Shown: positions 1-9,351, counted from the first letter of the stretch. The stretch is DNA of 64,000 nucleotides from an uncultured Pseudomonadota bacterium (GCA_903835655.1 CAILNT010000074.1:1-64000); one strand, 5' to 3'. Notes: generated from the letters alone by a model not told the origin. Numbers and translations: made by a program.

Positions 1-819
1 ACCCGCAACCTGAGTCAGGTCGCCAGCCAGCTGGTGGGCGTCACCACGCGCACCCAGGCCGGCGTCGACAAACAACTCGGCGACACCGAGCTTCTGGCCG
101 GTACGCTCAACCAACTCGCCAACACGGTCCAGGATGTGGCGGGCAACACGCAGGAGGCCACGAATGCCGCCAACCAGGCGGATAGCGAGGCCAAGGATGG
201 GGCGGTCACCGTGACCAATGCCCTGGGTGCCATCTCAGTCATAACCGAACAGTTCAGCCAGGCCGTCCAGGTCATCAGCCGGCTGGAGACCGACAGCCGC
301 GACTTCGGCCGCGTCATCGGCCTGATCCGCGAGATTGCCGAGCAGACCAACCTGCTCGCGCTCAACGCCGCCATCGAAGCCGCCCGCGCCGGCGAACAGG
401 GGCGAGGTTTCGCCGTGGTCGCGGACGAGGTGCGCACCCTGGCGCAACGCACTCAGGCCGCCACACAGGAAATCGAGACCATCATCGTCAAGGTGCAAGG
501 GCGTGCCCAGGAAGCCGTGGGTGCGATTCAAAGCGCCGAGGAGAAAGCCGGTGTCTGCGAGAACAGCGTGGAGGAAAGCGCCGAGGCGCTCGCCACCATC
601 TCCGGATCGGTCGGCGTCATCACCCGCATGAATGCCCAGATCGCGGACAGCTCGAAGGGGCAGAGCCGCGCGGCGGACGACATCAACCAGAAACTCGGCA
701 ACATCCGCTCAGTCGCCCGCGAAGCCTCCAATCATGCCCACGACACCCACGGTGCCAGCGAACGCCTGGCCGGCCTGGCACGGGATCTGGAAAACCTGGT
801 CAACCAGTTCCGGGTCTAA
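1..819 (+). CDS. Methyl-accepting chemotaxis protein, C-terminal part (5' end outside the window)
   Basis: The reading frame is open from base 1 to a TAA stop and gives 272 residues of the cytoplasmic signalling half of a chemoreceptor. The very conserved hairpin tip that contacts CheA and CheW is at about residues 108-147 ([19 protein letters not shown], then [14 protein letters not shown]). Long heptad-like helices flank it on both sides. The ligand-binding, membrane and HAMP parts lie upstream of the window, so the signal sensed cannot be told. The protein ends in FRV and has no NWETF-like tether for CheR/CheB. No other chemotaxis gene follows; the next gene is on the opposite strand. Confidence 0.95.
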   Translation, partial: TRNLSQVASQLVGVTTRTQAGVDKQLGDTELLAGTLNQLANTVQDVAGNTQEATNAANQADSEAKDGAVTVTNALGAISVITEQFSQAVQVISRLETDSRDFGRVIGLIREIAEQTNLLALNAAIEAARAGEQGRGFAVVADEVRTLAQRTQAATQEIETIIVKVQGRAQEAVGAIQSAEEKAGVCENSVEESAEALATISGSVGVITRMNAQIADSSKGQSRAADDINQKLGNIRSVAREASNHAHDTHGASERLAGLARDLENLVNQFRV

Positions 820-875
820 CGGGCATGACGAGTGGGCCGCCCGCGGATGACGAACGTCTGGTCATCCGCGAGTGG

Positions 876-1229
876 CTAATCGGCAGTCGCCACCAGCCAT
901 TCCAGGGCGACGCCTGGCTCGTCGAAGGCCTGCACCTCCGCGTCGACGAACAAACGGTTCAGCCACGCCAGCCAGACCATCCATTCGTCCGAGGTGACGA
1001 CCGCGATCTTGCGGAAGTCGTAGCGGTGCTCGCGCGAGAACTTGATCTCTTCCCAAACCACGTCCAGGGTGTAGCCCACCATATCGCGCAGGTCGAGCAG
1101 GACGCTCACGCCGCCCTCGAATTGCAGGCCGTGGAGCACGTGCTGCTCGAAGTCCTTGTAATCCGCCAGGGTGAACTCGCCGATGACGGAGACAGACACC
1201 AATTTCTTTTCGCTGTTGATGGCGATCAT
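876..1229 (-). CDS. SpoIIAA-like STAS-fold protein
   Basis: This is a 117-residue soluble protein starting at MIAINSEKK. The open frame runs further upstream, but that stretch lies inside the end of rmuC and does not look like protein, so the internal ATG is preferred. The pattern (GEFTLADYKDF near residue 15, VLLDLRDMVGYT near 42, KIAVVTSDEW near 72, a final ALEWL) matches the SpoIIAA-like family (PF11964), small proteins with a STAS/CRAL-TRIO-type fold. Their role is poorly known. It lies just downstream of rmuC on the same strand and may be cotranscribed. The assignment is from motif memory, not a search. Confidence 0.8.
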   Translation of the reverse strand: MIAINSEKKLVSVSVIGEFTLADYKDFEQHVLHGLQFEGGVSVLLDLRDMVGYTLDVVWEEIKFSREHRYDFRKIAVVTSDEWMVWLAWLNRLFVDAEVQAFDEPGVALEWLVATAD

Positions 1230-1239
1230 TCTCGATTCC

Positions 1240-2481
1240 TCATGAGGGGGCACGCTCCGGTACCTGAAGGCTGCGCGTAGTCTGTTCCACCTGGACCAAT
1301 GTCGGCAAGGCCTTGTCGGCCGAGACCACCTGCAAGGCCTCAAACTTGCGCGCCGTAACCAGCACCCGCGCTTCCAGGGAACCGGTCGCCTCGTTGTACG
1401 CCTTGACCGCTCCGCCGAGGCTCTTGCCGACGCTGTTCCAGTGTTCGGCGAGCTTGGTCAGACGCTCATGGAGTTGGGCACCGAGTTCGCTCACCTGGCG
1501 TGCATTCTCGGCCAACGCCTCCTGACGCCAACCGTAATAGACCGCCTTGAGCAGGGCCAGAAGCGTGGTGGGCGTGGCCAGTATCACCTTCTGTGCGCTG
1601 GCGTATTCGATCAGATCGGGGTCTTCCCGCAGCGCGGCGCCGAAGAAGGCTTCGCCAGGAAGAAACAGCACCACGAACTCGGGAGAAGGCGCGAATTGCT
1701 CCCAGTAGGCCTTGGCCGCGAGTTGCTGGATATGCGTGCGAACGTGCTGAGCGTAGCGGCCAAGGGCACGGACGCGCGTCGCCTCGTCCTCGGTTTCCAC
1801 GGCTTCGAGATAAGCGGCGAGTGGCGCCTTGGAGTCGAGTACGATGTTTTTTCCGCCGGGCAGGCGCACCACCATGTCCGGGCGGTGCCCATCGCCACTG
1901 GATTCCTGTTCGTGGAAATCGCAGTGCTCCAGCATGCCGGCCAATTCCACTACCCGACGCAATTGCACTTCGCCCCAGCGACCCCGCACCTCGGGGCGGC
2001 GCAGGGCGGTCACTAGGCGGTGGGTCTCGCCTGTCAGTTCGTGCTGCGCGGCCAACAGGTTTTTCACCTGCTCCGTGAGGCTGGCGTAGGCGCCGGACCG
2101 CTGTTGCTCCATTTGCCGCTGCTGCAGATCGAGCTTGTCCAGGGTTTCCGTGAGCGGCTTGACCAGATTGGCCACCGCCTGCTGCCGCATCGCCAGATCG
2201 CCCCTGGCCTGTTCCTGGAATCCGGCCAGGTTCTGCCGGGCGAGATCGAGAAAGACCTGGTTGTTGCTCTTGAGCGCTTCGGCGGACAGGGATTTGAAGG
2301 CATGGGCAAATTGATGCTCGGCGCGCTCCAGCAAAGCGGCCTGCTCGCCGGCGTTATCGCGCGCCTGCCGCAGACCCTGCTCCAGTTCGGCATTGCGTGC
2401 CTGCCAGCGACCCCGTTGCCAGAACAGCAGCACCAGGCCCGTCAGAAATCCCAGCGCAAGCCCTACTGCCAGCGATTCCAA
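1240..2481 (-). CDS. rmuC: DNA recombination protein RmuC
   Basis: The product has 413 residues. An N-terminal membrane anchor (about 4-22, ending LVLLFWQ) is followed by a long coiled coil rich in Q, E and A (about 25-160). The RmuC domain (PF02646) starts near GRWGEVQLRRVVELAGM and includes VLDSKAPLAAYLEA and FLPGEAFFGAAL. RmuC is a nuclease-fold protein that limits inversions at short repeats in E. coli. It starts 6 bases downstream of the rfbD stop on the same strand, so it may be read through from the rhamnose operon, although its role has no obvious link to sugar synthesis. Confidence 0.95.
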   Translation of the reverse strand: MESLAVGLALGFLTGLVLLFWQRGRWQARNAELEQGLRQARDNAGEQAALLERAEHQFAHAFKSLSAEALKSNNQVFLDLARQNLAGFQEQARGDLAMRQQAVANLVKPLTETLDKLDLQQRQMEQQRSGAYASLTEQVKNLLAAQHELTGETHRLVTALRRPEVRGRWGEVQLRRVVELAGMLEHCDFHEQESSGDGHRPDMVVRLPGGKNIVLDSKAPLAAYLEAVETEDEATRVRALGRYAQHVRTHIQQLAAKAYWEQFAPSPEFVVLFLPGEAFFGAALREDPDLIEYASAQKVILATPTTLLALLKAVYYGWRQEALAENARQVSELGAQLHERLTKLAEHWNSVGKSLGGAVKAYNEATGSLEARVLVTARKFEALQVVSADKALPTLVQVEQTTRSLQVPERAPS

Positions 2482-2487
2482 TAGTGC

Positions 2488-3360
2488 TCAGCCTTGCAAA
2501 CAAAGTGCCAGGGACTGCCGCCAATCTGGCAGCCTGACCCCGAACGTCCGTGCCAGCTTGTCATTATTCAGCCTGGAATTGGGTGGGCGCTTGGCCGGTG
2601 TGGGATAGCCGTCGCTGGAAATGGGCAGTAGTCGCGCTGTGCAGGCTTCGCCGTCGAGCGCCTGGATAGCTGCGGCGAAGCCGTGCCAGGAGGTCTCGCC
2701 GGCATTGCTCATGTGGTACACGCCCCAGGGTTCGGGGCGGTCGGCGCCGCGCGCGGGCGACGACTGTTGCGCCAGGATCAGGGCAGTGGCCTCGGCCAGC
2801 ATGCGGCTCCAGGTGGGTGCGCCCATCTGGTCGGAGACGATCTTCAATTCCGGGCGCTCCCGCATCAGTCTACGCATGGTGAGCAGGAAATTGGCGCCAC
2901 GCGCGCCATAGACCCAGGAGGTGCGGAAGATCAGGTGGCGCTGGCAGGCTGCCTGGATGGCCTGTTCACCGGCCAACTTGCTGGCACCATAGACATTGAG
3001 CGGACCGGTGGCGTCGTCTTCCCGCCAGAAGGACTCGCCACTGCCGTCGAACACGTAATCGGTGGAATAGTGCACCAGCAAGGCGCCCAACTTCTCCGCC
3101 TCAACGGCCAGGACGCCAGGCGCGGTGGCGTTGACGGCATAGGCCAGGTCGGCTTCGCTCTCGGCACGATCGACGGCGGTATGCGCGGCCGAATTGACGA
3201 TGATGCGCGGGGCGAGCTCGCCCACCACGCGGCGGATGGCGGCCACGTCCGTCAGGTCCAGGGTCTTCGAGTCCATGGTCACCACTTCGCCCAGGCAGGC
3301 CAGGGTGCGGCGCAGTTCCCAGCCCACCTGGCCGTTGCCGCCGGTCAACAGAATTTTCAT
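2488..3360 (-). CDS. rfbD: dTDP-4-dehydrorhamnose reductase
   Basis: This 290-residue enzyme performs the last step of dTDP-L-rhamnose synthesis, the NAD(P)H-dependent reduction of dTDP-4-keto-L-rhamnose. The Rossmann motif GGNGQVGWEL is at residues 7-16, STDYVFDG near 97 and the catalytic YxxxK in VYGASKLAGE near 128. The length is normal for RfbD/RmlD. Its ATG overlaps the TGA of rfbC in an ATGA arrangement, implying translational coupling. It is the last rhamnose gene in the order B-A-C-D. Confidence 0.97.
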   Translation of the reverse strand: MKILLTGGNGQVGWELRRTLACLGEVVTMDSKTLDLTDVAAIRRVVGELAPRIIVNSAAHTAVDRAESEADLAYAVNATAPGVLAVEAEKLGALLVHYSTDYVFDGSGESFWREDDATGPLNVYGASKLAGEQAIQAACQRHLIFRTSWVYGARGANFLLTMRRLMRERPELKIVSDQMGAPTWSRMLAEATALILAQQSSPARGADRPEPWGVYHMSNAGETSWHGFAAAIQALDGEACTARLLPISSDGYPTPAKRPPNSRLNNDKLARTFGVRLPDWRQSLALCLQG

Positions 3361-3905
3361 GGGTAGACCTCCGCGTCCTTCAATAGGCTGCCTACCTGAT
3401 CCTTGGCGGAGAGTGTCGGCTCGCCGCCGGCGGGCACGGGCCAGGAAATGCCCAGATCCGGGTCGTTCCAGAGGACACAGCGCTCGTGTTCCGGGGCGTA
3501 ATACTCGGTGGTCTTGTAGAGGAAATCGGCGGTATCCGAGAGGACCAGGAAGCCGTGACCGAAGCCGGGCGGCACCAAGAGCATGTGCCGGTTCTCGCTG
3601 GATAGCTCATGGCCGGTCCACCGGCCGAAGTTGGGCGAACTGCGGCGCAGATCGATGGCGATGTCATAGACCGCGCCGCTGGTCACGCGCACCAGCTTGC
3701 CCTGCGGTCGATGCACTTGGTAATGCAAGCCACGCAGGACGCCTTGCGCGGAGCGCGAGTGGTTGTCCTGGACGAAGTCGAGGTCGAGTCCCAGGCCGCT
3801 AAAAATCTTGCGATTCCAGCTTTCCAGGAAGAAGCCGCGCGCATCGCCAAACACCTTGGGTTCGAGCAGCAGTACTTCGGGCAATTCAGTCGGGAGAATT
3901 TTCAT
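3357..3905 (-). CDS. rfbC: dTDP-4-dehydrorhamnose 3,5-epimerase
   Basis: This cupin-fold enzyme of 182 residues epimerises C3 and C5 of dTDP-4-keto-6-deoxyglucose. The signature DNHSRSAQGVLRGLHYQ contains the catalytic His, and VPPGFGHGFLVLSD and LYKTTEYYAPEHE follow. A GTG two codons upstream is possible, but the ATG giving MKILPTE is the more usual family start. It sits between rfbA and rfbD and its stop overlaps the rfbD start by four bases. Confidence 0.96.
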   Translation of the reverse strand: MKILPTELPEVLLLEPKVFGDARGFFLESWNRKIFSGLGLDLDFVQDNHSRSAQGVLRGLHYQVHRPQGKLVRVTSGAVYDIAIDLRRSSPNFGRWTGHELSSENRHMLLVPPGFGHGFLVLSDTADFLYKTTEYYAPEHERCVLWNDPDLGISWPVPAGGEPTLSAKDQVGSLLKDAEVYP

Positions 3906-3963
3906 GGGCACGTAGTCAGTGACAGGGGGCAGCGAGTGACGAGTGGCCGCGCGCCGCCGTCCA

Positions 3964-4872
3964 TCAGAACACTTTTTCCTTCAACATGGCTAGCAGGTAT
4001 TGGCCGTAGCCATTTTTCCTCAGCGGGGTGGCGAGGGCTTCGACTTGTTCGGCCGTGATGTATCCCTGCCGGTAGGCGATTTCCTCCGGGCAGGCGACCT
4101 TCAGCCCCTGGCGTTTTTCGATGGTCTCGATGAACAGACCGGCTTCCAGCAGCGATTCGTGGGTGCCGGTATCGAGCCAGGCGTGGCCGCGCCCCATGAT
4201 GGCGACATCGAGCTCACCCCATTCCAGGTAGCGCCGGTTGACGTCGGTGATTTCCAGTTCGCCGCGCGGCGAAGGCTTCATCTCCCGGGCGATGTCGACC
4301 ACACGCGGGTCGTAGAAATACAGGCCGGTAACCGCGTAGTTGGATTTGGGCGCCATGGGCTTTTCTTCCAGGCTGATGGCATGTCCCGCTTCGTCGAACT
4401 CGACCACGCCGTAGCGCTCGGGGTCGTTTACCCGGTAGGCGAAGACGGTGGCGCCGCTGGCCCGCGCGCTGGCCGCGCGCAGGTCATGGGCGAGCTCGTG
4501 GCCGTAGAAGATGTTATCACCCAGCACCAGGGCGCTGGGTGCGCCATCCAGGAAGTCGGCGCCGATGAGGAAGGCTTGAGCCAGGCCGTCCGGGCTGGGC
4601 TGCACCGCGTATTGGATGCTGAGCCCCCATTGGCTACCGTCCCCCAGGAGTTGGGTGAAGCGCGGCGTGTCCTGCGGCGTGGAGATGATCAGGATCTCGC
4701 GGATGCCGGCCAGCATGAGCGTGGTCAGCGGATGGTAGATCATCGGCTTGTCGTAGATCGGCAGAAGCTGCTTGGATACCGCCAGCGTGGCCGGGTAGAG
4801 CCGGGTGCCGGAGCCGCCGGCGAGGATGATGCCTTTGCGCGGGGCGGGGCGCGGGGAGCGGGGAGCGGTCAT
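3964..4872 (-). CDS. rfbA: Glucose-1-phosphate thymidylyltransferase
   Basis: This 302-residue protein catalyses the first step of dTDP-rhamnose synthesis (glucose-1-phosphate + dTTP to dTDP-glucose). The nucleotide-binding GGSGTRLYP is at 19-27, [17 protein letters not shown] follows, and LGDNIFYG carries the metal-binding Asp. About 11 extra residues precede the usual MKGIILAGG start (rich in P and R), so translation may begin differently. The start chosen is the only upstream ATG. A 4HB-type gene fragment separates it from rfbB. Confidence 0.96.
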   Translation of the reverse strand: MTAPRSPRPAPRKGIILAGGSGTRLYPATLAVSKQLLPIYDKPMIYHPLTTLMLAGIREILIISTPQDTPRFTQLLGDGSQWGLSIQYAVQPSPDGLAQAFLIGADFLDGAPSALVLGDNIFYGHELAHDLRAASARASGATVFAYRVNDPERYGVVEFDEAGHAISLEEKPMAPKSNYAVTGLYFYDPRVVDIAREMKPSPRGELEITDVNRRYLEWGELDVAIMGRGHAWLDTGTHESLLEAGLFIETIEKRQGLKVACPEEIAYRQGYITAEQVEALATPLRKNGYGQYLLAMLKEKVF

Positions 4873-4888
4873 GGGTGAGCAGCCTCTT

Positions 4889-5098
4889 TCATTTTTCTAG
4901 CAAGCCGCTGATCCGCTTGCTTGTCCGTACAATCAGTTCATCCGTGTGGGGGCATTCCGGACTGGCAAAGCCGAACCGAGTGGCAAGCGGATACTGCGTA
5001 TCATGCTGCGGAAATATTGCAGTCACGCGATAAACCTCTTCCGCCAAATCCATGGATATCTTCCATGCTTCGAGCCGCTGATGTGGTTTACCGCTCAC
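4889..5098 (-). pseudogene. Shrunken four-helix-bundle (S23/23S intervening-sequence type) gene
   Basis: A GTG start lying 11 bases inside the end of rfbB opens a 69-residue frame. Residues 1-40 match the first helix of the four-helix-bundle family often found inside rfb operons (RLEAWKISMDLAEEVYRVT, then IFPQHDTQYPLAT). Members normally continue with QIRRAAVSIPSNIAEG and run to about 120 residues. Here the frame jumps to SPECPHTDELIV and ends [12 protein letters not shown], which looks like the family's last helix. I read this as an in-frame loss of the two central helices. It could also be a small functional remnant; no function is assigned. Confidence 0.6.
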
Positions 5099-6161
5099 CG
5101 TAATTCGCCTCCAGCCATTTTCGGTACCCGCCACTCGCCACGTTTTCCACCCAGGACATGTGATCGAGGTACCACCGCACGGTCTTGCGGATGCCGGTCT
5201 CGAAAGTCTCGGCGGGTTTCCAGCCAAGTTCGTGCAGGACCTTGGTCGCGTCGATGGCGTAGCGGCGGTCGTGACCGGGGCGATCCTTGACGTAGGTGAT
5301 GAGGCGGGTGGCGGGGCCGTCGGCACTGGGCTGCCCAGCGTCTGCCAAGAACTCATCCAGCAGACCGCAGACGGTGTGGACGATGTCGAGGTTGGGCATC
5401 TCGTTCCAGCCGCCGATGTTGTAGGTCTCACCCACTCGCCCACCGGCCAGCACCGCGCGGATGGCAGCGCAGTGGTCGCCGACATAGAGCCAGTCGCGCA
5501 CGTTCATGCCGTCGCCATAGATCGGCAGCGGCTTGCCGCGCGTGGCGTTGAGGATCATCAAGGGGATGAGCTTCTCGGGAAACTGGTAGGGACCGTAGTT
5601 GTTGGAGCAGTTGGTGGTGAGCACCGGCAGGCCATAGGTGTGGTGGTAGGCGCGCACCAGATGGTCGCTGGACGCCTTGCTGGCGGAATACGGGCTGTTG
5701 GGCGCGAAGGGCGTCTCCTCGGTGAAGGGCGCATCCTCGCGCCCCAGCGAGCCATAGACTTCGTCGGTGGAAACATGAAGGAAGCGGAACGCGGCTTTTT
5801 CGCCCTCGGCGAGTGCGTTCCAGTGGGCGCGCACTTCTTCGAGCAGGTGGAAGGTGCCGACGATATTCGTCTGGATGAAATCCTCCGGGCCGTGGATGGA
5901 ACGGTCGACGTGGGATTCGGCGGCGAAGTTGATGAGGGCACGTGGCCGATGTTCGGCCAGTAGTTTTGCGACCAGGGCCCGGTCACCGATGTCCCCCGCC
6001 ACGAAGATATGGCGAGCATCGCCTTGCAGGCTGGCGAGATTCTCCAGATTGCCGGCATAGGTGAGCTTGTCGAGGTTGAGGACAGGCTCATCTTGCTGCG
6101 CCAGCCAGTCGAGTATGAAGTTCGCGCCGATGAAGCCTGCGCCGCCAGTAACGAGGATCAT
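5088..6161 (-). CDS. rfbB: dTDP-glucose 4,6-dehydratase
   Basis: This 357-residue extended short-chain dehydrogenase converts dTDP-glucose to dTDP-4-keto-6-deoxyglucose with tightly bound NAD. The Rossmann motif [10 protein letters not shown] is at residues 6-15, the active-site [10 protein letters not shown] is near 135 and the catalytic YSASK near 168. [16 protein letters not shown] is the usual substrate-site signature. It is the first gene of the rhamnose block (B-x-A-C-D), and its 3' end overlaps the start of the reduced four-helix-bundle frame. Confidence 0.97.
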   Translation of the reverse strand: MILVTGGAGFIGANFILDWLAQQDEPVLNLDKLTYAGNLENLASLQGDARHIFVAGDIGDRALVAKLLAEHRPRALINFAAESHVDRSIHGPEDFIQTNIVGTFHLLEEVRAHWNALAEGEKAAFRFLHVSTDEVYGSLGREDAPFTEETPFAPNSPYSASKASSDHLVRAYHHTYGLPVLTTNCSNNYGPYQFPEKLIPLMILNATRGKPLPIYGDGMNVRDWLYVGDHCAAIRAVLAGGRVGETYNIGGWNEMPNLDIVHTVCGLLDEFLADAGQPSADGPATRLITYVKDRPGHDRRYAIDATKVLHELGWKPAETFETGIRKTVRWYLDHMSWVENVASGGYRKWLEANYGER

Positions 6162-6215
6162 GGTATTTGCCAGTAGGTGAGGGGGTTACGCCGCCATGAA
6201 TGCACCCAAGCCAGG

Positions 6216-7238
6216 CTACGAATCAAAGCCGTTCGGGTTCATGGATTGCCAGCGCCAGGTGTCTTCGCACATTTCTTCCAGGCCGCGGCTCGCCTTCCAG
6301 CCCAGTTCGCGTTCGGCAAGGGAGGGGTCGGCCCAGCACTGGGCGATGTCGCCGGCGCGGCGCGGCGCGAACTTGTAGGGCACGGGCCGGCCGGAAGCCT
6401 GCTCGAAAGCGCGGGCCATCTCCACCACGCTGTAGCCGCGGCCCGTTCCCAGGTTCCAGACGCGCACACCAGGGCCCTCACCCAGTTTTTCCACCGCCTT
6501 CACATGCCCCTGGGCCAAGTCGACCACATGGATGTAATCGCGCACGCCCGTGCCGTCGGGCGTGGGGTAGTCATTGCCCCAGACGTTGAGATATTCGCGC
6601 AGCCCCACGGCCACTTGCGAGATGTAAGGCATGAGATTGTTGGGAATGCCGCGCGGGTCTTCGCCGATGCGCCCACTCTTGTGCGCGCCCACCGGATTGA
6701 AGTAGCGCAGCAGGGCGACCCGCCATTCCGGGTCGGAGGCCGCCAGATCGCCCAGGACCTGCTCGATGATCAGCTTGCTGCGGCCATAGGGATTGGTGGT
6801 GGCGCCCACGGGAAAGTCTTCGCGAATCGGCACCGAAGCGGGGTCGCCGTAGACTGTGGCGGAGGAACTGAACACCACGGTTTTTACCCCCGCAGCCTGC
6901 ATGGCCTCGAACAGGGTGATGCTGCCGGCGATGTTGTTGTCGTAATACATTAAGGGTTTTTCCACCGACTCGCCCACCGCCTTCAAGCCGGCGAAGTGAA
7001 TCACGGCATCGATGGCATGTTCCGCGAACAGCCGGTCGAGTGCGGCTCGGTCACGGATGTCGGCCTCGACGAAGGGGATGGTGCACCCACTGAGTTCCTC
7101 GACGCGACGCAGCGATTCCAAACTGCTGTTGCACAAATTATCGAGCACGACGAGGCGAAAGCCGGCAGCGAGAAATTCCAGGCAGGCATGGGAACCGATA
7201 TATCCCACGCCGCCGGTGATCAGTATGGTCTGTTTCAT
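6216..7238 (-). CDS. galE: UDP-glucose 4-epimerase
   Basis: This 340-residue protein interconverts UDP-glucose and UDP-galactose for surface polysaccharides. [13 protein letters not shown] near residue 7 binds [13 protein letters not shown] near 120 and [11 protein letters not shown] near 146 hold the catalytic Ser and YxxxK, and [10 protein letters not shown] is diagnostic of GalE. An upstream in-frame start would add 15 non-conserved residues, so the ATG giving [10 protein letters not shown] is used. It is 8 bases downstream of the CAAX-protease gene, 54 bases ahead of rfbB, and probably in one transcript with them. Confidence 0.96.
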   Translation of the reverse strand: MKQTILITGGVGYIGSHACLEFLAAGFRLVVLDNLCNSSLESLRRVEELSGCTIPFVEADIRDRAALDRLFAEHAIDAVIHFAGLKAVGESVEKPLMYYDNNIAGSITLFEAMQAAGVKTVVFSSSATVYGDPASVPIREDFPVGATTNPYGRSKLIIEQVLGDLAASDPEWRVALLRYFNPVGAHKSGRIGEDPRGIPNNLMPYISQVAVGLREYLNVWGNDYPTPDGTGVRDYIHVVDLAQGHVKAVEKLGEGPGVRVWNLGTGRGYSVVEMARAFEQASGRPVPYKFAPRRAGDIAQCWADPSLAERELGWKASRGLEEMCEDTWRWQSMNPNGFDS

Positions 7239-7246
7239 GTTTTCGT

Positions 7247-7909
7247 TTACCAGAAGGACCAGGCACCGGTTCGCAACACCCAAATCCCGAGGATCAGGTT
7301 GGTGGTGGCGTGCGCGACGATCGGCGCCCAGAGATTGTTGTAGCTTCGATATAGCCAGGCGTAGGCCAGGCCAGCCAGGATACCAGCGAACCAGAGGCTA
7401 TGTTCGCTACCGAAAAGAGCACTGGAAAGGAGGATAGCGCGAACGCCGAGCGCACTGGCCGGGAGGGCAAGAAAATCCTGACGTTCCAGCCAGCGCAGCA
7501 GAAACGAGCGCCAAAACAACTCCTCCATCAGCGGCACCACCAGAGATGCGCCCGCCAGGCGGAACGCCACCAGGACCCAGTCCACCCTCCCCTCCGGCGT
7601 GCGCGGATCGAAGCCGCCCCCCCCTCCCAGGTTGAGCCAACCCTGGTCGAGGTGGATCCACAGCAAGAATACCAGCACACCCACGAGGATCGAGACGATC
7701 AGTGCCCCCCGCGGGGGGCGCATCAGCAACTCGCGGTACTCCCCACGAAAGATCCAGAGTGCCAGAGCCACCGCGAGCACCTTGACGGGGTAGATCCAGC
7801 GCGCATCGCCTAACCCCAGGCCGGACGCGCCCAGTGCTGCGGCAAGGAATGCCATGTACAAGGCAAAGGGTGCGATGCGGGCGAGCTTCGACCGGTTCAT
7901 AGGGATCAA
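7247..7909 (-). CDS. CPBP-family intramembrane protease, exosortase-associated CAAX type
   Basis: This 220-residue membrane protein has about six hydrophobic helices. All three CPBP (Abi) signatures are present: EELFWRSFL (EExxxR) near residue 125, FGSEH (FxxxH) near 165 and HATTN (HxxxN) near 200. The pattern [16 protein letters not shown] with [11 protein letters not shown] recalls the CAAX prenyl protease-related family (TIGR03008) found in genomes with PEP-CTERM/exosortase systems. The substrate is unknown. It lies directly upstream of galE and the rhamnose genes, which fits an envelope or exopolysaccharide role. No exosortase is in this window. Confidence 0.85.
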   Translation of the reverse strand: MIPMNRSKLARIAPFALYMAFLAAALGASGLGLGDARWIYPVKVLAVALALWIFRGEYRELLMRPPRGALIVSILVGVLVFLLWIHLDQGWLNLGGGGGFDPRTPEGRVDWVLVAFRLAGASLVVPLMEELFWRSFLLRWLERQDFLALPASALGVRAILLSSALFGSEHSLWFAGILAGLAYAWLYRSYNNLWAPIVAHATTNLILGIWVLRTGAWSFW

Positions 7910-7938
7910 TTCCGGGGAGGAACCGAGAGGATATAGAA

Positions 7939-8583
7939 CTATTGCACTACAGCACTGCGAAATGCCTCGATGATGGGTTGCAGAACGTCATGTTTGAGCT
8001 TGAGGGAAGCCTGATTCACCACCAGGCGTGAACTGATGAGCAGGATTTCTTCCACGGCAACCAGGTCGTTGGCCTTGAGCGTGCCACCGCTTGAAACCAG
8101 ATCGACGATGACATCCGCCAGTCCGACCAGAGGTGCCAGTTCCATCGAGCCGTAGAGTTTGATGAGATCGACATGCACGCCCTTCTCGGCGAAATGCAGG
8201 CGGGCCGTATTCACGTATTTGGTGGCCACACGCAAGCGCGCGCCGCGACGCACGGCGGCCTGATAGTCGTAACCGACCCGGGTGGCCACCATCATGCGGC
8301 ACTTGGCAATATCGAGATCCACGGGCTGGTAAAGCCCCTCGCCGCCGTGTTCAATCAGGACGTCCTTGCCGGCGATCCCGAGGTCGGCCGCGCCATACTG
8401 CACGTATGTGGGCACATCGCTGGCACGGACGATGATCAGGCGCACGTCCGGGCGATTGGTGGCGAGGATCAGCTTGCGCGAAGACTCCGGGCTCTCGCTA
8501 GGCGTGATGCCCGCGGCCGCCAGCAAAGGCAGGGTTTCTTCGAAGATGCGGCCCTTGGAAAGGGCGAGGGTGATTTGGGTCAT
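7939..8583 (-). CDS. hisG: ATP phosphoribosyltransferase, short form
   Basis: The product has 214 residues and performs the first step of histidine synthesis (ATP + PRPP). It begins [40 protein letters not shown] and [12 protein letters not shown] follow, then [15 protein letters not shown] near the PRPP site. It lacks the C-terminal regulatory domain of the long form, so it should need HisZ as partner; hisZ is not here. An upstream in-frame start adds 14 unlikely residues. No other histidine gene adjoins it. Confidence 0.95.
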   Translation of the reverse strand: MTQITLALSKGRIFEETLPLLAAAGITPSESPESSRKLILATNRPDVRLIIVRASDVPTYVQYGAADLGIAGKDVLIEHGGEGLYQPVDLDIAKCRMMVATRVGYDYQAAVRRGARLRVATKYVNTARLHFAEKGVHVDLIKLYGSMELAPLVGLADVIVDLVSSGGTLKANDLVAVEEILLISSRLVVNQASLKLKHDVLQPIIEAFRSAVVQ

Positions 8584-8676
8584 ATCAGGAATTCGTTCCG
8601 CAAGCGTTCGGATTGTTCGTAACAAGGGTTCAGGGCACGGCCAGACCCGGTCATTCCAAGGTTCACACAGGACATC

Positions 8677-9075
8677 TCACCACACAGCCTGTGGGAAGTG
8701 CTCCCTGACCTTCTGGTCGCGAGTCAGCAACACCGCTCCTTCATGCAATGCCTGAGCGGCAATCAGCCGATCAAATACATCACGTGTCCAGTTCAGGGGG
8801 AGCGCAGCCCTGACCACTTCATCGAAATCACCACCACATACTTCCAGTGGCATCAACTGGCGCAACGCAGCCAGAACGGTATCCGCATCCAGATTATTGC
8901 GGCCAATTTCAAACAGATATTGGAGTTCCAGTCGCACCATCGGAGAAATGACGCATCGCCCATCCTCGATCATGGATCGGGCAGTAGCGGACAATTCCTC
9001 GAATCTGCCCTCGTAGAGCCAGATCACTACATGGGTATCGAGGTGAACTAGTCGAGGTTGTTCGGTTCGCCCCAT
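8677..9075 (-). CDS. vapC: PIN-domain toxin, VapC family
   Basis: This 132-residue protein has all four acidic positions expected for a PIN ribonuclease: LDTHVVIW near residue 13, SPMVRLELQYL near 45, RDVFDRLIAAQAL near 97 and LLTRDQKVRE near 116. VapC toxins cleave tRNA or rRNA. Its start lies 28 bases inside the upstream antitoxin gene, the usual toxin-antitoxin arrangement. The precise start could instead be a few codons downstream, nearer VHLDTHVV. Confidence 0.9.
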   Translation of the reverse strand: MGRTEQPRLVHLDTHVVIWLYEGRFEELSATARSMIEDGRCVISPMVRLELQYLFEIGRNNLDADTVLAALRQLMPLEVCGGDFDEVVRAALPLNWTRDVFDRLIAAQALHEGAVLLTRDQKVREHFPQAVW

Positions 9076-9293
9076 TCGGCCTCATCCCAAGTATCGACGT
9101 TCACGAGTTCTTCCGGCTTACCCTTGAACAGATTGCGACGCGGCAACTGACTCAAATCCAGCTTCGGCCTTTCCGGCATCAACAACAGGTGCCGGCCATT
9201 GCGCTCTATCAACACCGGCTCCCCGGTTTCCAGTACCCGGTCGGCAAGCTGGAAGATGTTCTGGCGCAGGGCAGTCAGCGTGAGGGTTTGCAT
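9048..9293 (-). CDS. Phd/YefM-type antitoxin
   Basis: This 81-residue protein starts MQTLTLTALRQNIFQLADRV, has the GEPVLIERNGRHLLLM strand-turn-strand typical of the Phd/YefM DNA-binding half, and ends in a Trp- and acid-rich tail (DTWDEAEWGEP) likely to wrap the toxin. It precedes and overlaps the VapC-like toxin gene. A 14-bp perfect inverted repeat starts eight bases upstream of its ATG and probably serves autoregulation. Confidence 0.88.
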   Translation of the reverse strand: MQTLTLTALRQNIFQLADRVLETGEPVLIERNGRHLLLMPERPKLDLSQLPRRNLFKGKPEELVNVDTWDEAEWGEPNNLD

Positions 9294-9300
9294 GGGGCTG

Positions 9301-9344
9301 TGGGGTCATGTACGGGCTAATATCATAGCACGTACATGACCCCA
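9301..9344 (-). promoter_or_regulatory. 14-bp inverted repeat in front of the toxin-antitoxin genes
   Basis: The arms TGGGGTCATGTACG (9301-9314) and CGTACATGACCCCA (9331-9344) are perfectly complementary and separated by 16 bases. On the minus strand the loop contains TATGAT, a good -10 hexamer. The layout, half-sites on either side of a -10 box just upstream of the antitoxin ATG, fits an operator bound by the antitoxin or its complex with the toxin. As RNA it would also fold into a strong hairpin after htpG, but there is no U tract. Confidence 0.6.
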
Positions 9345-9351
9345 TCGAGGC

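Noticed and set aside
825-1280. Plus-strand open frame opposite the STAS-like gene
   Set aside because: It is antisense to a recognisable protein and its translation has no family pattern; typical of high-GC shadow frames.
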